Assembly (NCBI GenBank): GCA_027451885.1
Contig: DAIDHX010000311.1
Location: 1-64,000 of the forward strand
Source: Planctomycetales bacterium
GTDB lineage: Bacteria > Planctomycetota > Planctomycetia > Isosphaerales > Isosphaeraceae
Direction: 5' to 3'
Length of the DNA: 64,000 nucleotides
In this document: one piece after another, positions 1 to 9,163 of the stretch
How the letters are laid out: every line of letters begins with the position of its first letter
How positions within the stretch are numbered: the stretch's first letter is position 1
Position numbers and translations under genes: made by a program
The notes under the pieces: model-generated
What the model was told of the DNA's origin: nothing
Database searches by the model: none
Seen by the model: only the letters and a program-made list of their open reading frames with translations

Positions 1-1177
1 TCACGGTCGAGACCATGTCGCTTTTGAGCCGATCGACGAGTCTGAGCTTGGTGACGTCCACAAGCGCGACGGCCGCGCCAAGGAGCATGTCGGTTTCGTC
101 GCGGATTGCAACCACGCGGGGCAGGAAGTAGCGTTCCTGGCCGTCGCTCGGGAACGAGAGCACCTGCTCGAGCCCGACGGGGAGATAGTCGCCGCGGCCA
201 GCGAGGACATCGTCGATGAGCGACCTGAGCGGCTGTGGCGGCTGCCAGGAGACGGAAGGATCGATTGCGGGCGCAACGGCCAGAATGCGCCTGGCGGCTG
301 GATTCACCTGGGCCACCGAGCCGCTGGAATCGATCACAACCATTGGGTCGGGGAATGAGTCGATCGCTGCCTGTGCTGTGCGTTGCGCGCGAAGCAGCCG
401 GGCTGCGCCCGATTGCCGGAACTCGCGTACGTTCCTGGCCATCTCGTTGAAGGCATCCGCAAGCGCGCCGAGCTCATCCTGCGAATCCGACGCCACGAGC
501 TGATCCAGCCGCCCCCGCGCAAGCTCACGGGCGCCATGCGTCACGGCCTCGATCGGGCGCAGAATCGACCGGCTGAGAAGCACCGTCGCCGCGACCGCCA
601 GCACCGCCGCGGTCACAACCGCCAACCCCATCAAACGGATCGACGCACGCGCGCTTTGGCGCGCCCGGCGATCCATCTCCGTCATGTTCGACTGATTGAT
701 CTCGAGCACTGTGTCCGCGGTCGTGCGGATCTTATTGAAGATGGGCAAGAGCCGCTCGAAATAGAGCTCGGATCGCGCCGACCTTTGCTCCTGAGAGGGT
801 TGAAAAAACACCTCGGCCTCAGCCTGGTAGCGCTTGAATTCGCGATCGAGCGTGTCCGCAAGCTCTCCTTCGCCGGGGAGCGTGATGTTGCTCTGCTCGA
901 TCCGAAGCTGCTCGAGAAACCGGGGGCGATGCGCGTCGAACTGCGCACGCCCGCGCTCGAGCTCGCCGGCGATGGCGAAGAGAATGCCCGAATCCATGCG
1001 CTCGATGGCTTCCTTCATGCCCTCGGCCGCCAGCACGCTCCGATAATTCTCCCGCAGGATGACGTCGATGTTTCCACCCAGCCGATAGAACATGACAATG
1101 GCCCAGAGCCCGAGCGCAATCACGATCGCGATCGTGGGCGCAAGACCCGATAACAACTTGGCACGTAGCGTTTTCAC
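1..1177 (-). CDS. Sensor histidine kinase, C-terminus cut by window edge
   Basis: Reading the minus strand from a GTG at 1177 gives 392 uninterrupted codons to the window edge. The N-terminus has a hydrophobic helix (about residues 5-28), an extracytoplasmic segment of about 150 residues that looks helical, a second membrane helix (about 195-215), a HAMP-like stretch (LSRSILRPIEAVTHGARELA), then a PAS-like domain (AAIDSFPDPMVVIDSSG). The last visible residues, LVDRLKSDMVSTV, are the start of the HisKA dimerisation helix just before the phospho-acceptor His, so the catalytic part lies off-window. A GAGG precedes the GTG by about 10 bases. It lies downstream of the sigma-54 response regulator at 1376-2716 on the same strand, so the two probably form a two-component pair. 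The signal sensed is unknown. Confidence 0.85.
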   Translation of the reverse strand, partial: MKTLRAKLLSGLAPTIAIVIALGLWAIVMFYRLGGNIDVILRENYRSVLAAEGMKEAIERMDSGILFAIAGELERGRAQFDAHRPRFLEQLRIEQSNITLPGEGELADTLDREFKRYQAEAEVFFQPSQEQRSARSELYFERLLPIFNKIRTTADTVLEINQSNMTEMDRRARQSARASIRLMGLAVVTAAVLAVAATVLLSRSILRPIEAVTHGARELARGRLDQLVASDSQDELGALADAFNEMARNVREFRQSGAARLLRAQRTAQAAIDSFPDPMVVIDSSGSVAQVNPAARRILAVAPAIDPSVSWQPPQPLRSLIDDVLAGRGDYLPVGLEQVLSFPSDGQERYFLPRVVAIRDETDMLLGAAVALVDVTKLRLVDRLKSDMVSTV

Positions 1178-1352
1178 CAATCCAGAACCTCGACGGAGGA
1201 ATAAGCGAAGCGCATGCCCAGTCCCTGATCGCGATGGGCACTTTCACTTTAAGTCGAAATGCAGCAGGAAGAAACGATTTGCGTCAAGGATGCGGCGCGG
1301 AATTCTGAGCGCGGCGTTGGGTTGCATCCTGCACGGTCATGAGACGCCGATC

Positions 1353-1365
1353 GTGCAAGTTGCAC
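1353..1365. promoter_or_regulatory. Perfect 13-bp inverted repeat between regulator and kinase
   Basis: GTGCAAGTTGCAC is two 6-bp arms around one base. It sits 11 bases beyond the stop of the response-regulator gene and about 180 bases before the kinase start. It could be a protein-binding palindrome or chance; no -24/-12 sigma-54 element could be placed next to it. Confidence 0.3.
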
Positions 1366-1375
1366 GGCGGTTGGT

Positions 1376-2716
1376 TTAGAGGCCGAGTTGCCGCCGCTTG
1401 CGGTAGAGGGTGCTGGGGTCGACGCCCAGGATGGTTGCGGCGTGTTCGAGCGAAGGTGCGCTTGCGAGTACGCGGCGGATATGCTCCGACTCGAGCTCGT
1501 GGAGCGTGAAGGGGCCGCCGAGTTGCGCGGGTTCGTTTGGGGCGATTCCTGGCAAGGCGCGGGTGACTCGATCGGGGAGATCCTCGAGTCCCACCTGCTT
1601 GCCCGTGGCGAAGATCGCTGCGCGTTCGACGGCGTTGCGTAGTTCGCGGAGATTGCCCGGCCAGGAATAGGCGAGCACGGCCTGCGCGGCTTCGGAACTG
1701 AAGCCGGCGAGCGGCTTGGCGAGCTGGCGCGCGAAGAAGGCGAGTAACTGCTCGGCGATGGAGAGTCGATCGGAGCGTTCACGTAAGGGCGGTGGTGCGA
1801 GCTCGACGACGCTCACGCGGAAGAAGAGATCCTGGCGAAAGCGGCCGTGCGCGACCGCGGTCTCCAGATCCTGATTGGTCGCCGAAACGAGCCTGACATC
1901 CGCGGTGCGCACCCGGGTTTCGCCCAGCCGTTCGTACTGCCTGTCCTGGAGAAAGCGGAGGAGTTTCGGTTGGAGCTCGAGCGGCAGGTCGCCGATCTCG
2001 TCCAGAAACAGGGTTCCACCCTGGGCGGCTGCGACCTTGCCGTCCACATCGGCGATTGCGCCTGTGAATGCCCCCTTGACGTGGCCGAAGAGGGTGCTTT
2101 CGAGCAATTCGTGGCTGAGGCTAGGGCAGCTCACGGTGACGAACGGCCCGCTCGAGCGGCGGCTCCAGTCGTGAATCGCCCGAGCCAGGACGCCCTTGCC
2201 TGCCCCGCTTTCGCCGCGGATGAGCACGGCCGCGTCCGTTGCCGCCACACGTTTCGCCTGGGTTTCCACCCCACTCGCGCGCGGATCCTCTCCCTGTGCG
2301 ATCTCTGGGATCTCGCTGGCGAGCCGGTCCTCAAGATCGCTCACCCGCCTGGAGAGCCCGCGCATCCGCTCAACCCGGCCCAGCACAAGCCGCACGTCGT
2401 CGGGCTTGAAGGGCTTGGGTAAATAATCAAACGCGCCGGCACGCATCGCCGCCACCGCACCCTCGATCGTGGCGTAGGCCGTCATCATCACCACGGCCGT
2501 GTCAGGCCGAACGCCGTCGCTCGATTCCAAAAGCTCGAGCCCGCTTTCGTCCTTGAGCCGGGCGTCCACAAACGCGACCTCAAACGACTCTTTCTTGAGC
2601 AGATTCCGCGCAGGCGCAAGCGCCGCGGCCGCCGCCACCTGGCAACCTTCGGCCTCGAGCGCAACCTTTAGCATGCCGCGAATATTGGGCTCGTCGTCGA
2701 CGACCAGAATCTTCAT
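1376..2716 (-). CDS. NtrC-family sigma-54 response regulator
   Basis: 446 residues with the complete three-part NtrC layout. The receiver domain has acidic residues D7/D8, phospho-acceptor D51 and a conserved Lys in the LPKPF turn near 101. The AAA+ domain has Walker A GESGAGKG near 168-175, the sigma-54 contact loop GAFTGA at 215-220 and Walker B TLFLDE near 235-240. A Fis-type helix-turn-helix closes the protein (LGVDPSTLYRKRRQLGL). It should activate sigma-54 RNA polymerase after phosphorylation, most likely by the kinase encoded downstream on the same strand. An AGG lies 6 bases before the ATG. A sigma-54-type promoter at 10969 is one possible target in the window, but nothing links them directly. 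Confidence 0.93.
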   Translation of the reverse strand: MKILVVDDEPNIRGMLKVALEAEGCQVAAAAALAPARNLLKKESFEVAFVDARLKDESGLELLESSDGVRPDTAVVMMTAYATIEGAVAAMRAGAFDYLPKPFKPDDVRLVLGRVERMRGLSRRVSDLEDRLASEIPEIAQGEDPRASGVETQAKRVAATDAAVLIRGESGAGKGVLARAIHDWSRRSSGPFVTVSCPSLSHELLESTLFGHVKGAFTGAIADVDGKVAAAQGGTLFLDEIGDLPLELQPKLLRFLQDRQYERLGETRVRTADVRLVSATNQDLETAVAHGRFRQDLFFRVSVVELAPPPLRERSDRLSIAEQLLAFFARQLAKPLAGFSSEAAQAVLAYSWPGNLRELRNAVERAAIFATGKQVGLEDLPDRVTRALPGIAPNEPAQLGGPFTLHELESEHIRRVLASAPSLEHAATILGVDPSTLYRKRRQLGL

Positions 2717-2849
2717 GTCCGGCCTGACCTCGGGAACGTGTGGACACTCATGCCCTCCACGTCATCTTACACAATCAAGGTCAAGGCCGTTCGCGAATCC
2801 GTGCGCTTGGCGCTCCCATGAGCGATGGAATTCGTGAATGCAAACCGCT

Positions 2850-4256
2850 TCACGCCAACACTTCACGCACGACCTCGCCGTCGACGTCCGTGAGCCGAAA
2901 ATCCCTGCCGGCGTAGCGGTAGACGAGGCGTGTGTGGTCGATGCCCATGAGGTGCAGGATCGTGGCGTGGTAGTCGTGGATGTGCACGGGGTTGGCGACG
3001 ATCGATTCGCCGATGTCATCGGTCTGGCCGTGGGCGATTCCCCCCTTCACCCCCGCGCCGGCGAGGAGCGCTGTGAACGCCCGCGCGTGGTGGTTGCGGC
3101 CCTTGCCGCTTGGTCCGTCGGTCCAGGGAGTGCGCCCGAACTCGGTGCAGATCGCAACGAGGGTATCGTCCAGCAGGCCTCTGGCCTTGAGATCGCCAAG
3201 CAAGGCAGCGAGCGCACGATCGACCCGGAGCGCCTTGGGCACATGGTCGTGCATGTTGCCGTGCGCGTCCCAGTTGTCGCTCGAGCCGGTGTCGACGATC
3301 TCGACGGTGCGTACGCCGCGCTCGAGCAGGCGCCGCGCCATGAGACACTGGCTGGCGAACGAGGTGCGATCCCCCTCGGCCACGCCGTAGAGCGCGCGGA
3401 CCCGCGCTGGCTCACGCGCTGTGTCGAGCGCATCGGGGGCTTCGTGCATCATGCCGCGCGCCACCTCGAACGTCGCCCCCCGATCGCGCACTCTTGCCTG
3501 GCGGTGAGGCTCGGCCTGGTAACGATCCTCAATGTCGCGGAGCATCATCCGCTCGAGCTCGGCAAGCGCCAGCGGGCGTGGCGGCGGCTCGAGATCCGCA
3601 ATCGAGTGCGCGCCCGGGATCACGCGCACTCCTTCATGAATCGGCGGCAAAAAGCCGCTGCTAAACACCTGCACGCCGGCATACGGCAACCGCTCGCAGA
3701 GCACCACGTAGGAGGGCAGATTCGGGTTGAACGTGCCGAGGCCGTGGCTCAGCCACGAGCCCAGACTGGGCATCGGGACGGTCGCGGACCCGGTGTGCAT
3801 GGCCAGCACGGCCTGAAAGTGCTCGACGATGTCGGTGTGCATCGAGCGGATCACGCACAGGTCATCCGCGAACGCGCCCAGACGCGGAAAGAGCTCACTG
3901 ACCATGAGCCCCGACTGGCCGCGCGGCGTGAAGCGAAACGGCGAGCCCAGCAGCGGCCTGGCCGCGGCTTCCTCGGGCCGGAGCCCTGTCGAGGGCACCG
4001 GCTTGCCGTGCAGCCGTGTGAGCGTGGGCTTTGGGTCAAACGTATCAAGATGTGAGAAACCTCCAGTGAGGAAAACGACGAGCAAGCGCCTGGCCCTGGG
4101 GGCGTGATGTGTCGGCCTGGGCGCGCGCAGGCCGGCCCCCTGGTCGTGCGCGGCCTGAGCCAGGGCGGCGTGGAGCGGAACCCCGGCCGCGGTTGCGATA
4201 GCGCCCAGGAAACACCGGCGATCGAGCGTGCCGCGGATCTCTCGCGGGTGGTTCAT
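2850..4256 (-). CDS. DUF1501 family protein, Tat-type exported
   Basis: 468 residues from an ATG at 4256 preceded by GAGG with 5-base spacing; this start lies 7 bases after the upstream stop, whereas earlier in-frame starts would overlap the neighbour. The N-terminus carries twin arginines and a hydrophobic stretch (RRCFLGAIATAAG), typical of planctomycete Tat signals. The body has DUF1501 hallmarks: GGFSHLDTFDPKP, TEFGRTPW, GRNHHARAFT and a C-terminal HDYHATILHLMGIDH. DUF1501 proteins belong to the alkaline phosphatase/sulfatase-like superfamily and are almost always paired with DUF1549/DUF1553 proteins, as here. The substrate is not established. Confidence 0.9.
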   Translation of the reverse strand: MNHPREIRGTLDRRCFLGAIATAAGVPLHAALAQAAHDQGAGLRAPRPTHHAPRARRLLVVFLTGGFSHLDTFDPKPTLTRLHGKPVPSTGLRPEEAAARPLLGSPFRFTPRGQSGLMVSELFPRLGAFADDLCVIRSMHTDIVEHFQAVLAMHTGSATVPMPSLGSWLSHGLGTFNPNLPSYVVLCERLPYAGVQVFSSGFLPPIHEGVRVIPGAHSIADLEPPPRPLALAELERMMLRDIEDRYQAEPHRQARVRDRGATFEVARGMMHEAPDALDTAREPARVRALYGVAEGDRTSFASQCLMARRLLERGVRTVEIVDTGSSDNWDAHGNMHDHVPKALRVDRALAALLGDLKARGLLDDTLVAICTEFGRTPWTDGPSGKGRNHHARAFTALLAGAGVKGGIAHGQTDDIGESIVANPVHIHDYHATILHLMGIDHTRLVYRYAGRDFRLTDVDGEVVREVLA

Positions 4257-4263
4257 CGCAACC

Positions 4264-6504
4264 TCATTCAACATCGAGGAACTCGCTCGAGGAAAAGAGC
4301 ACGGCGGCCAGGCTGGCCCAGGCTTCGCGATCACTGCCGGGGCGGTTGCCGGCGGCGGCTTTGTAGTGCGCGATCATGCCCAGGAGACTGGCCGATTCGC
4401 CGGGCGTGGGGAGCCTGTCCCAGACGGCGAGCGTGGCGTGCTCGAGCCGCGCCTGGGGATTGGACGCCGCGGCCGCGAGCCGGTCGGCCAGGGCGCTTGC
4501 CTGTTCGCGGACGAACGGGTTGTTGAGAAAGTAGAGCGCCTGGGTGGGAGTGGTGGAGCGGGTGCGGGCGTCGGTTGAGACGTTCGTATCCGGGCCGTCG
4601 AAGACGGCGAGGAAGGGATGCTTCACGAGCCGCTGGGTCATCAGGTAGACCGAGCGGCGATCGGTTTGGTAAACGGCCTTGAACGGGGAGTGCTGTGTCC
4701 AGCGCCAATCCTTGATCGGTGGAAAGGGGTGGTGACCGTGCATGCGTCGGTCGAGTTTGCCGGAGACGAGCAGCATGGCGTCACGAATGGCCTCGGCGTC
4801 GAGCCGCGCGGGCGAGAAGCGTGCGTAAAGCCGGTTCTCGGGATCAGCGGCCAGGCTGGGCGCGGGGGCGTTGCTTGCCAGGCGATAGGCGCGCGACATC
4901 ACGATCTCGCGCTGAAGCGCCTTGATCGACCACCCCGATGCCACGAGCCGCGTTGCCAGCCAGTCGAGCAATTCTGGATGGGTCGGCGCAGCGCCGCTGC
5001 GGCCGAAGTTGGACGGTGTGGCAACCAGGCCGCGGCCAAAATGATGCTGCCAGATTCGGTTGGCGATCACCCGGGCTGTGAGCGGATGATCCGGGCGCAC
5101 CAGCCAGTTTGCAAGCGCGAGCCGCCCGCTTTCGCCCGCACCCGCGGAGCCTGCGGGGGGCATCTCCAGGCAGGCAAATCGCCCCGCTCCGCGCGGCACA
5201 ATCCCCCCCGGTTGACCAGGATCGCCCCGCCGCTGCACCGCAACATCAGCCGGTTTGCCCTCGGCCACTCCATAAGCCAGTGTTGATTCGTTGCCCCCGA
5301 CCGCGACGAACCCCTTACGAGGCGTCTTCCTGGTCCAGAATTCCTCCGAGCCCGCATACGGAAACGCCGTGCTCGCGAACGCTCCATAAAGCGCGTAATA
5401 GTCGCGCTGGGGGATCGGATCAAATTTGTGATCGTGGCACCGCGCACAGCGCAGGGTGAGGCCCATGAACGCCCGGCCGGTCGTATCGACCGTGTCCTCG
5501 AGCGTGAGATGCCAGAGCTCGTACGGCCCCGTTCCATATCGCCGCGAAAGCGCAAGGAAGCCGGTGGCGATCACAGCGCCCTGGGGATCGACGGTCTGTT
5601 TGAGCCGGGCGAGCACATCGCCGGCAAGCTGCGCGCGCACGAACTGGTCGTATGGCAGATCGCGATTGAAGGCGTTGATGATCCAATCGCGATAAAGCGC
5701 GGCCTCGGGAACCGGGTAATCGGCGTTGTCGCCCGCGGTGTCGGCATAGCGCGCGACATCCATCCAGTAGCGTCCCCAGCGCTCGCCGTAATGGGGCGAG
5801 GCGAGCAGCCGATCGACGAGCCTGGCATAGGCCAGCGGAGACTTATCCGCAAGAAATGCCGTGCGCTCATCCTCGGTGGGCGGCAGGCCGATCAGGTCGA
5901 AGGAGAGGCGTCTGAGCAGAGTCGCCCGGGGGGCGTCGCGTGCGGGGATGACGCCGCTCGCGCTCCACCGCGCGGCGAGAAACGCGTCGATCGCCGATTC
6001 CGCCCAGCCGGTTCGATCGACGGGGGGCGCCACCGGCCGGACACGCGCGAAGGCCCAGTGCGGTTTCCGATCCGCGGACCGGGCCGCCAGAGCCGGATCG
6101 TCGCTCGGCCACACCGCCCCCTCGTTCACCCAGCGCACGATGTCTGCCACCGCTTGCACAGGCAAGGCACGCGCAGGGGGCATCCGAAGATCCGGCTCGA
6201 CTCCGCGCACAGCCGCGACCAGCAAGCTCGATTCCGCCTTGCCCGGCACCACCGCCGGACCACGATCACCCCCCGCGATCAATCCCTCTCGCGACCTGAA
6301 CGAAAGCCCGCTCTCCGTCTTCTTGCCGCCATGACACGGCAAGCAGGAGCTCACAAGGACCGGACGGATCTTGCTCTCGAAGAAGTCGAGCCGGGCATCG
6401 CCCCCTTCGGCCCGGCACGCCGTCCAAATCAGCGCCAGCAGCAATAGACTCCCGCGTCCAGCCAACGCTCTCGACTCCCGCCGCGGCCTCCGGGCGTTGC
6501 GCAT
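4264..6504 (-). CDS. PSCyt1-DUF1549-DUF1553 cytochrome-type protein
   Basis: 746 residues. A hydrophobic leader (LLLLALIWTAC) is followed by a haem-binding CLPCH in a PSCyt1-like segment (about residues 40-120), a DUF1549/PSCyt2 domain (about 155-360, with GERWGRYWMDVARYADTAG and TGRAFMGLTLRCARCHDHKFDPI, which contains a second CxxCH), and a DUF1553/PSD1 domain to the end (NRIWQHHFGRGLV, ending in SSEFLDVE). It is shorter than many relatives because little separates the DUF1549 and DUF1553 parts. The DUF1501 gene follows 7 bases later, so the two are probably one operon encoding a periplasmic pair. The actual redox partner or substrate is unknown. Confidence 0.92.
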   Translation of the reverse strand: MRNARRPRRESRALAGRGSLLLLALIWTACRAEGGDARLDFFESKIRPVLVSSCLPCHGGKKTESGLSFRSREGLIAGGDRGPAVVPGKAESSLLVAAVRGVEPDLRMPPARALPVQAVADIVRWVNEGAVWPSDDPALAARSADRKPHWAFARVRPVAPPVDRTGWAESAIDAFLAARWSASGVIPARDAPRATLLRRLSFDLIGLPPTEDERTAFLADKSPLAYARLVDRLLASPHYGERWGRYWMDVARYADTAGDNADYPVPEAALYRDWIINAFNRDLPYDQFVRAQLAGDVLARLKQTVDPQGAVIATGFLALSRRYGTGPYELWHLTLEDTVDTTGRAFMGLTLRCARCHDHKFDPIPQRDYYALYGAFASTAFPYAGSEEFWTRKTPRKGFVAVGGNESTLAYGVAEGKPADVAVQRRGDPGQPGGIVPRGAGRFACLEMPPAGSAGAGESGRLALANWLVRPDHPLTARVIANRIWQHHFGRGLVATPSNFGRSGAAPTHPELLDWLATRLVASGWSIKALQREIVMSRAYRLASNAPAPSLAADPENRLYARFSPARLDAEAIRDAMLLVSGKLDRRMHGHHPFPPIKDWRWTQHSPFKAVYQTDRRSVYLMTQRLVKHPFLAVFDGPDTNVSTDARTRSTTPTQALYFLNNPFVREQASALADRLAAAASNPQARLEHATLAVWDRLPTPGESASLLGMIAHYKAAAGNRPGSDREAWASLAAVLFSSSEFLDVE

Positions 6505-6526
6505 TCGTACGACGATTGTTTAACGA

Positions 6527-6555
6527 ATGTTAGAGAGTCCGCTTTCTGGGGTCAA
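6527..6555 (-). promoter_or_regulatory. Candidate sigma-70 promoter for the DUF1549/DUF1501 operon
   Basis: On the minus strand TTGACC (6555-6550), a 17-base spacer and TAACAT (6532-6527) lie just before the ATG at 6504. The predicted transcript would start near 6520, giving a very short leader, which agrees with the lack of a clear ribosome-binding site. Confidence 0.5.
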
Positions 6556-6588
6556 GTTCTCCTGGTCCTGCGATTCGCGCGGGCTGGT

Positions 6589-6616
6589 TTGACAGTTCAC
6601 CGCCGCGACCTAGGCT
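6589..6616 (+). promoter_or_regulatory. Candidate sigma-70 promoter for the FHA-GGDEF gene
   Basis: TTGACA, a 16-base spacer and TAGGCT, reading toward the gene at 6760 with a leader of about 135 bases. The -35 is a perfect consensus. The -10 shares the TAGG core with other candidate promoters in the window (16238, 18174, 60745). Confidence 0.5.
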
Positions 6617-6759
6617 CTAACCAAGGAAGACCGCCGGATCGGGACGGGAGCGTGAAGTCGAACGCAGGCAGTCGTCCGTATCCCGGAACCGAATGGGGCT
6701 AGCCAGGGTACGCGGCTCGGGCTTGAGCCGCGGGTCAACATATTGACGCGAGGCCCTCG

Positions 6760-7776
6760 ATGGATGCCAAGGCAAATACGCAGATTTGCTTATCGCTCTC
6801 ACCCATGAGCGATGACGATACGGAAGTACCGTCATCCTCGGTGTTTTTGATCGTCGTGAATGGCGGGATTCCGGGGACGATGTTGCGTGTGGACTCGGTG
6901 GGGACGACGGTGGGCCGCTCGGCCGAGTCGTCGCACCAGATCCTTGATGCCACCGTCTCGCGCAGGCATGCGATGTTTCTGGTGGATGCCAAGGGGGGCG
7001 TGCACGTCACCGACCTGGGCAGTACCAACGGCACTTATGTGGAAGGGGATCGGCTGACGCCTGGCACGCCCAGGCGGCTTGCGGACGGCGAACGCGTCCA
7101 GCTCGGGCGCACGGTTGTGGTCAAGGTGGTGCACCTCGATCCCAACGACGAGAAATTCCATCGCGAGCTTTACGAGCGCACCGTTCGCGACCCACTCACA
7201 GCGCTTTATAACCGATCCTACTTCCTGGCGCAGCTCGCTTCCGTGGCCAATCGGGCCACGAGCGGCGGCATGGGCCTGGCGGTGATGATGCTTGACGTCG
7301 ACCACTTCAAGCAGGTGAATGACCAGTACGGGCATGTTTCGGGCGACCAGGTCCTCCGCGAGATCGCCGAGGTCCTGCGTGAATCCACCCGCGCTGAGGA
7401 CCTCGTTGCGCGTTACGGCGGTGAAGAATTCGTCGCCGCCTTGCCCGTGCGTGCGCCCGATATCGCCGCGGAACGCGCAGAGCGGATCCGCCAGAACATC
7501 GCGAATCGCCAGGTCGCGCTCGCCGACACCCTGCTCCACGTCACCGCCAGCCTGGGACTGGTTTATACCCCCCCAGGCGTGCGCAGAAGCGACTCGCAGC
7601 TCATCATGATGGCTGACCAGGCCCTTTATGAAGCCAAGAGCGAAGGCCGGGATCGCGTGGTCTTCGCACGCCAGACGAGCGAACGCGTCTCCAGCCGTAC
7701 CGAGACGGCCGAGATCGCCATCTACCTGAGCACGGGGCACGAGGCGCATGGTCCGACGGCGAAGGGTCGGATATAG
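6760..7776 (+). CDS. FHA-GGDEF diguanylate cyclase
   Basis: 338 residues; ATG at 6760 with GAGG six bases upstream. An N-terminal FHA domain (about 25-125) shows the phosphothreonine-binding core VGRSAESSHQILDATVSRRHAM written as GRSAE, SRRHA and DLGSTNGT. A GGDEF domain follows (about 140-310) with LYNRSYF, MMLDVDHFKQVND and active-site RYGGEEF. The inhibitory I-site RAED lies exactly five residues before GGEEF, so product feedback by cyclic-di-GMP is likely. No membrane segment or signal peptide is visible, so it should be cytoplasmic. FHA input suggests coupling of cyclic-di-GMP synthesis to Ser/Thr phosphorylation; no kinase gene is adjacent. Confidence 0.93.
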   Translation: MDAKANTQICLSLSPMSDDDTEVPSSSVFLIVVNGGIPGTMLRVDSVGTTVGRSAESSHQILDATVSRRHAMFLVDAKGGVHVTDLGSTNGTYVEGDRLTPGTPRRLADGERVQLGRTVVVKVVHLDPNDEKFHRELYERTVRDPLTALYNRSYFLAQLASVANRATSGGMGLAVMMLDVDHFKQVNDQYGHVSGDQVLREIAEVLRESTRAEDLVARYGGEEFVAALPVRAPDIAAERAERIRQNIANRQVALADTLLHVTASLGLVYTPPGVRRSDSQLIMMADQALYEAKSEGRDRVVFARQTSERVSSRTETAEIAIYLSTGHEAHGPTAKGRI

Positions 7777-7821
7777 TGGTTTTGCTCTGATCTTCGACCA
7801 CCACCGACCGCGATCGCGAGG

Positions 7822-8703
7822 ATGCCTCACGTGACAGGATCGACCCCGGCGGGTCAGCCCCCCCGCGTGCTTGCCGTTTGTAGCTGGAGCCTCCAGGTCA
7901 AAAGCGTGCCCGAGCTCGAGAACTTGCTCGGCAAGCTGGGGGTGAACGCCACGCAGATCGCGCTTGGGGACCCGCACCACGCAAGCTGGGACGAAGGCGA
8001 GGACATGCCCGCCGCCGCGCTCGCCGCCGGCTTCACGATGACAGGTGCGATGCTCGGCTTCCCCGGCGAAGATTACACTTCGCCCGCGACCATCAAGGAC
8101 AGCGGCGGCTTTGGCAACCCCGCGACCCGCGCGGAGCGGCTCGACCGGCTCGCCTGGGGCCTGAAGCGCACGCGGGCCCTCGGCCTTGCCGATCTCACGC
8201 TGCACGCGGGTTTTCTGCCCGAGCCCGGCGATCCCAGCCGCAAGGCGTTTCTCGACACCCTCCGCACCGCCGGAAAAATGGCGGCTGACGCCGGTGTCAC
8301 TCTCGCCTTCGAAACCGGCCAGGAAACCGCCACGCTCCTGGCGCAAACCCTGGCGGACCTCGACGCGGCAAACCTGACGGTGAACTTTGACCCTGCCAAC
8401 ATGCTGCTTTACGACATGGGCGACCCGATCGAGGCAGTGAAAACCCTGGGCGCGCGGATTCGCTCCGTCCATCTCAAGGACGCCTTCCGCCCGACCGTCC
8501 CCGGCCAGTGGGGCAGCGAGGTGCCGCTCGGCGAGGGTGAAGTGAACTTCCCCCAGTTTCTCGGCGCGCTCGACCAGATCGGCTTTCAAGGGCCGTTCGC
8601 CGTCGAGCGCGAGGTGGGAGATCAGCCAGGCCGCATTCGTGACATCGCCGCGGGGCTCGCGTTCGCACAGCGCCTGCTGGGCGACCAGGCCGCCTCGCGC
8701 TGA
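7822..8703 (+). CDS. Sugar phosphate isomerase/epimerase, TIM barrel
   Basis: 293 residues of the xylose-isomerase-like/AP endonuclease 2 barrel family. Features are GLADLTLHAGFLPEPG, LAFETGQETA (metal-site Glu), VNFDPANMLLYDMGDP and IRSVHLKDAF, with EVPLGEGEVNFPQFL and FAVEREVG near the end; these supply the usual Glu, Asp and His metal ligands. Cytoplasmic. The ATG at 7822 abuts GAGG directly, so the in-frame GTG at 7831 (spacing 9) is a credible alternative start. The substrate cannot be told from sequence. It ends 25 bases from the convergent ArsR gene. Confidence 0.82.
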   Translation: MPHVTGSTPAGQPPRVLAVCSWSLQVKSVPELENLLGKLGVNATQIALGDPHHASWDEGEDMPAAALAAGFTMTGAMLGFPGEDYTSPATIKDSGGFGNPATRAERLDRLAWGLKRTRALGLADLTLHAGFLPEPGDPSRKAFLDTLRTAGKMAADAGVTLAFETGQETATLLAQTLADLDAANLTVNFDPANMLLYDMGDPIEAVKTLGARIRSVHLKDAFRPTVPGQWGSEVPLGEGEVNFPQFLGALDQIGFQGPFAVEREVGDQPGRIRDIAAGLAFAQRLLGDQAASR

Positions 8704-8728
8704 ATCCAGAGGCGAGGCCGGCGCGGAC

Positions 8729-9067
8729 TCAGCCGACCACGGAGTTCACGACCGAGGCCAGCTTGCGCCCCGCGTCCGTGAGAGCATAATAGTTGTGCTT
8801 GCCCTCACGCCTGGGCTCGATCAGGCGGCCGTGGCGCAGGAGCGCAAGGTGGTGGCTCACCGCGGGCTGGCTTTGCGTGCCCAGGTCGTTGCAGAGCTCG
8901 GTTACATTGCGCTCGCACTCGTTCAAGAGCATGAGAACCTGCAAGCGCGTGGGGTCGGAAACCTGCTTGAGAAGCTCGGCGACACGGCGAATCTCGGCAA
9001 GAGAGCGGGCCTGCGCCGCCGCGGATCGGCTCATTCTCGGCTTGGCTGCGCTTGGTGCTGCGGGCAT
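8729..9067 (-). CDS. ArsR-family winged-helix repressor
   Basis: 112 residues from the ATG at 9067, chosen because GAGG lies five bases upstream; a longer in-frame start at 9151 has no such site and would include the upstream inverted repeat. The HTH_5 core is clear: LLKQVSDPTRLQVLMLL, NVTELCNDLG, QPAVSHHLALLRHGRLI, then the wing REGKHNYYALTDAG. One Cys (ELCNDL) sits in the helix where ArsR metal sensors carry a CVC pair, but only one is present, so a classic metal site is not supported. The effector is unknown. A promoter and an inverted repeat lie upstream, compatible with autoregulation. Confidence 0.85.
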   Translation of the reverse strand: MPAAPSAAKPRMSRSAAAQARSLAEIRRVAELLKQVSDPTRLQVLMLLNECERNVTELCNDLGTQSQPAVSHHLALLRHGRLIEPRREGKHNYYALTDAGRKLASVVNSVVG

Positions 9068-9115
9068 GGGGGCCTCGGCTAGGATGGAGAGACGAGGTGC
9101 TTGGTGAAGCTGGAT

Positions 9116-9134
9116 ATTCGCGCGGTTTGCGAAT
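9116..9134. promoter_or_regulatory. Inverted repeat, possible ArsR operator
   Basis: ATTCGC and GCGAAT are separated by 7 bases, placed between the predicted transcription start of the ArsR gene and its ATG at 9067. Position and symmetry fit an autoregulatory operator; binding is inferred only. Confidence 0.35.
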
Positions 9135-9163
9135 GCAAGATCCCGCAACATCCATAACGTCTC

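Noticed and set aside
1158-1175. Possible sigma-54 site TGGCACGTAGCG near the kinase start
   Set aside because: The -12 position lacks GC at the obligatory 12-base distance from GG.
6832-8589. Long minus-strand frame across the GGDEF and isomerase genes
   Set aside because: Spans two well-supported plus-strand genes and shows no domain.
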